Shown one piece after another: positions 60,101 through 64,000 of a DNA stretch of 64,000 bases. Numbering within the stretch: position 1 is the stretch's first letter; the number at the start of each line of letters is the position of its first letter. The notes under the pieces were generated by a model. The model was not told the origin of the DNA, ran no database searches, and saw nothing but the letters and a program-made list of their open reading frames with translations. The translations under genes and the position numbers were made by a program. Origin of the DNA: Rostrohypoxylon terebratum (taxonomy: Eukaryota; Ascomycota; Sordariomycetes; Xylariales; Hypoxylaceae); assembly GCA_022497145.1 (NCBI GenBank), contig MU385922.1, forward strand, positions 1 to 64,000, read 5' to 3'.

Positions 60101-63100
60101 AGTGATACTCACCCCTTACCTTGTAAGTTCCGCTCTAAAATAAGCACGTGTTTTATCTTCGGGTCACTGATTTCCAACAGGGTCAACTATCGTTGTTGCG
60201 AAATCTTCTGAGCAAGGATCATGATCCGATTTTAAGCGACCTCGACTCTCACGATCTAGTTGCAGCTGGCATTATACCACCGGAAAGTGCAAACGTTCGT
60301 AGAAACCCAATCCGTCTCTCGACGATTGACAATTATCAAGGAGAGGAAAGCGATATCGTCGTTGCCTCATTGACACGAAGTAACGAGGAGGGCGACATTG
60401 GATTTATGAATGCGCCAGAACGATTGAATGTGCTAATTTCGCGAGCGCGGGACGCGCTGATCTTGATCGGCAACGCGAATACCTTCATGAATGCTAAGAA
60501 GGGAAGCGAAGAATGGATTCGCCTCCTTGATCAATTGAAGGCAGGTGGAAAGATCCATGATGGATTTCCTCTCAAATGCGAGAATCACCCAGAGACGAAG
60601 CACATGATCCGTTCAGTAGAAGACTTCGATCTACTTTGTCCAGACGGAGGATGCACATTGCCGTGCAACGAAATGCTATCATGTGGCAAGCATAAGTGCA
60701 CGATGAGGTGCCATACCCGAATTGACCACACAAAAACGCCTTGCTACCAAGTTATGAACGACGTGTGTGCCCAGAGACACAAGTTAGTATGGTACTGCGC
60801 AGACAAGAATCCACCCGCTTGCCAGGTTTGCCGTCGAGAGAAGGAAGAACAAGTCCGAAAGGCTCGTCGGGACAAGGATCTCGAGCTTGAACGTCAAGCG
60901 AAGCAAATGGCATATGCCAAACAGTTGAAAGCTATCCAGGATGATATTGCTGCGCAGAGGAAAAGGGTGCAAGATGCCGTGGAGGAAAGTAAGAGGCAAC
61001 AAACTCTTCAGCAGCAGAGAGCTGAGCTTGCTCAGTTGATAAAACAGGCTAGTGAATCTCTCAACAATATTATTAGTCCGAAGAAAGACGAAAAGCCTGT
61101 ACGTCAACCAGCCAACAAGCCCAACGCCAAGCAAGATGAGAGTCAGCAATCTACAAGCACGCCTCCCAAAGAAGCTTCTAGCCAGGAATCGACACAGAAA
61201 TCGACACAGAACCCGACACAGAAACCGACACAAGACCCAACGGAGAACAAACAAGAGCCGGAATCAACGAATGACGATGACGTGTCCGAAGCCAGCGACG
61301 AAAGCGACGAGGAGCCTGCCGTCGAACAGCTGTCTCCTGCCGAAGCAGATTGGCAACACCAAAAAGACTACGAGAACGCTTCGAACCCAGCTCTCGACTC
61401 CCTATGTAAAATGATCGGCTTGGAGAGTGTGAAGAAAGAGTTCCTTACCATAAAGGCTAGGATTGATACTGCCCTTCGTCAACAAATGGAGATCAAGGAC
61501 GAGAGATTCGGGGCCGCTTTACTCGGTAATCCAGGAACAGGTAAGCAAATTTCCAGTATGTCCAATTTAATTAAGGTACTAATAGCCATAAAGGGAAGAC
61601 GACTGTAGCCAGACTATACGCCCAGTTCCTCTCTTCTGTCGGCGCAATTCCCGGTGACCATTTCGAAGAAACAACCGGCTCGCGATTGGCAAATGACGGT
61701 GTGAAGGGCTGCAAAGATTTAATAGACAAGATCCTCAACAAGGGTGGTGGCGTTTTCTTCCTGGACGAGGCGTATCAAATCGTGTCGAGTAGCTCTTTTG
61801 GCGGCTCACAGGTACTCGACTTCCTATTAGCGGAGATTGAGAACCTCAGAGGGAAAGTCGTTTTCGTGTTTGCCGGTTACCGAAAGCAGATGGAGGGTTT
61901 TTTCGCGCACAACCCAGGTATCCCTAGCCGAATTCCTATCCAAATGGACTTCAAAGACTACGAAGACAAGGAACTTCTGAAGATTCTCAATTATCAACTT
62001 AATAAGAAGTTCAACGGTCGCATGAAGGTCGAGCGCGGGACTACAGGACTCTATATGCGAATTCTGACACGTCGCATCGGTCGCGGTCGGGGTAAGGAAG
62101 GGTTCGGTAATGCTCGTGAGGTCGAGAATGTCTTGTCAATTGTGCTCGGAAGACAAGCCAATCGCCTTCACCAGGAACGAAGAAAGGGTAGCCTCCCAGA
62201 TGACATGCTACTCCAGAAGATCGATCTTATTGGACCGCCGCCAAACCAGACATTCGCGAATAATAAGGATTGGCTGAAGCTTAACAGCATGATCGGATTA
62301 CAATCAGTCAAGCAAGCAGTCAAGGCCCTCATGAGCCGGCTCCAGACAAACTATGAGCGCGAACTAAAAGAGCAGCCATTAGTCGAATGCTCTCTGAACA
62401 AGGTATTCGTCGGCAACCCTGGTACGGGCAAGACGACAGTTGCGAAACTCTATGGCGGAATCCTTAAGGCTTTGGGGCTTCTATCTAACGGCGAGGTAAT
62501 CATCAAGAACCCGGCTGATTTCGTCGGTGGCGCCCTTGGACAATCTGAGAAGAACACGAAGGCCATTCTTGATTCTACTAAAGGCAAGGTCCTCATAATT
62601 GACGAAGCCTATATGCTAGCAAGCGGAGCATCGAATTCTGGAGGCTCCACCGACATATACAAGGCAGCCGTTATCGACACAATTGTCGCCGAAGTTCAGA
62701 GTACTGCCCTCGAAGACAGATGCGTGTTGCTACTGGGGTATAAGGAGCAAATGGAAGACATGTTCCAGAAAGTCAATCCCGGATTAACGAGGCGATTCCC
62801 TATTTCGTCCGGCTTCAACTTTGAGGACTACGATGACGACGAACTTCGACAGATCCTCGACCTAAAGCTCAAGCAACAGGGATTCAAGGCTAGCGAAGCT
62901 ACGAAGAAGGTCGTCATCGAAGTGCTCCGCCGCGCCCGCAACAAGCCCAACTTCGGTAACGCAGGTGAAGTCGACATCATCCTCGACCAGGCCAAGGAGA
63001 GACAACAGAGACGCTTGTCCAAGTTTGGCAGGAACGTAAACCAGGACTTGCTGGAGCCTGAGGATATTGATCCCGAGTTTGACCGAGGCGAACGCGCTGC

Positions 63101-64000
63101 TACCAACATCCGCATGCTGTTCAAGGATGTTATTGGATGCGACGATATCGTGGAACAATTGGAGGGATACCAGCAAGTTGTGAAGAACATGAAGGCTATG
63201 GACATGGATCCCGTCTCCCAAATCCCCTTCGGATTTCTCTTCCGTGGCCCACCAGGTAAGAAGTTATTACATAAGCAATGAGTATCTAGACTATACTAAC
63301 ACTTCACAGGTACGGGAAAGACCACAACAGCCAAGAAGATGGGCAAGGTATACTACGATATGGGATTCCTCGCAGAAGCGGCCGTGGTCGAGTGTTCTGC
63401 TACCGATTTGATTGGCCAGTACGTAGGGCACACTGGCCCCAAGGTGCAGAAGAAGTTCGACGATGCTCTTGGGAGGGTTCTCTTTGTCGATGAAGCGTAT
63501 AGACTTGCCGAAGGCCACTTCGCTAAGGAGGCTATGGATGAGATTGTCGACTGTCTCACGAAGGAGAAGTATCATAATAAACTGGTCGTTAGTAAGTTTT
63601 CCAAGAGTGCCTGCCCCCCTCGAGGTAACATTTTGCTGACTAAGCAATAAAGTTCTCGCTGGTTACGACAACGACATCAACCGATTGATGAACCAGAACC
63701 CCGGTTTGACTAGCAGATTCCCAGAGACGGTGGTATTCTCTGGTCTTCCCCCACGTCATTGTCGCGACCTCCTTTTACAGTGTCTCCAGAAGAAGCAACT
63801 TGACATCAAGGGTCTGGAAGAGTCACCTACCTTGGACAGCAAGCTCTTGGATCTATTCAACACGCTCACACAGACCCCGTCGTGGGGTAACGCCCGCGAT
63901 GTCCAGACACTGGCAAAGTCTGTCTTCTCCAAGATGATGAAGACGAAGACACCCAACCCAAGCAAGGTTGTGCCCGAGGAGCTCGTCGTACAGGTCGTCG
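57192..64000 (+). CDS. NFX1-type SF1 RNA helicase fused to three CbxX-type AAA+ domains (partial)
   Basis: Seven exons in view: 57192-58659, 58714-59526, 59647-60122, 60181-61540, 61594-63255, 63310-63591 and 63653-64000; at least 2136 aa, truncated by the window. Residues 1-470 are an NFX1-helicase-type N-terminus. The UPF1-like SF1 core shows Walker A GPPGTGKS (487-494), Walker B VEEAGEILES, GDHKQLRP, QHRMRPEIS, DNYQGEESDIVVASLTR and NVLISRARDALI. A Cys/His cluster of NFX1 finger type (about 1052-1139) follows, then a coiled coil and a Thr-Gln-rich linker. Three CbxX/CfqX AAA+ modules come next: Walker A NPGTGKTT (about 1370), NPGTGKTT (about 1646) and GPPGTGKTT (about 1924). Walker B elements are FFLDEAYQI, LIIDEAYML and LFVDEAYRL; each intact module has the GNAREVEN-type arm. 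Relatives include ZNFX1 and S. pombe Hrr1, which act in small-RNA silencing; the role here is inferred. Confidence 0.9.

Overview
The window is nuclear DNA of a filamentous ascomycete (Pezizomycotina, most likely Sordariomycetes). The reasons are short spliceosomal introns (about 48-190 nt, GTNNGT donors, CTRAY branch points, YAG acceptors), long low-complexity intergenic spacers, and typical fungal genes: Pkc1 with HR1-C2-C1-C1-kinase order, She9/Mdm33, a Def1-like CUE protein, a proteinase-K-type subtilase and a fungal nitrilase. Genus cannot be read from the sequence with confidence.

Layout. 1-2.1 kb: AT-rich spacer with no gene. 2.1-7.2 kb: a PLAC8-family Cys-rich protein (+), an F-box protein (-), and a second F-box-like gene (+) interrupted by one in-frame TAG. 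8.3-13.7 kb: an eEF1B-gamma/GST-type protein, a D-2-hydroxyacid dehydrogenase and a secreted subtilase, all (+). 14.4-17.5 kb: the 1001-aa CUE/Q-rich Def1-like protein (-). 20.1-24.5 kb: an unrecognised conserved-looking protein (+) and a membrane-anchored kelch protein (-). 25.9-26.05 kb: an intron-containing tRNA-Thr(CGU) (-). 27.3-31.3 kb: an MFS transporter (+) and a four-TM protein (+). 34.0-44.2 kb: Pkc1 (+), She9/Mdm33 (-), a Pyp1-like HAD phosphatase (+) and a second MFS transporter (-). 45.7-49.3 kb: a nitrilase (+) and a divergent pair of nucleotidyltransferase-fold proteins. 52.5-53.3 kb: a Myb/SANT-like nuclear protein. 55.3-64.0 kb: an RG-rich protein with DXO/Rai1-like active-site motifs, followed on the same strand by a giant NFX1-type SF1 helicase fused to three CbxX-type AAA+ modules, which runs off the right edge.

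Most genes are unrelated housekeeping or accessory loci. The best candidate for a little-described system is the right-hand pair: a possible cap/5'-end nuclease next to a UPF1/ZNFX1-like helicase with three AAA+ domains. An RNA surveillance or RNA-silencing role is inference. A second curiosity is the head-to-head pair of nucleotidyltransferase-like genes. Exon boundaries were placed by hand from splice signals and reading frame; none is supported by transcripts.
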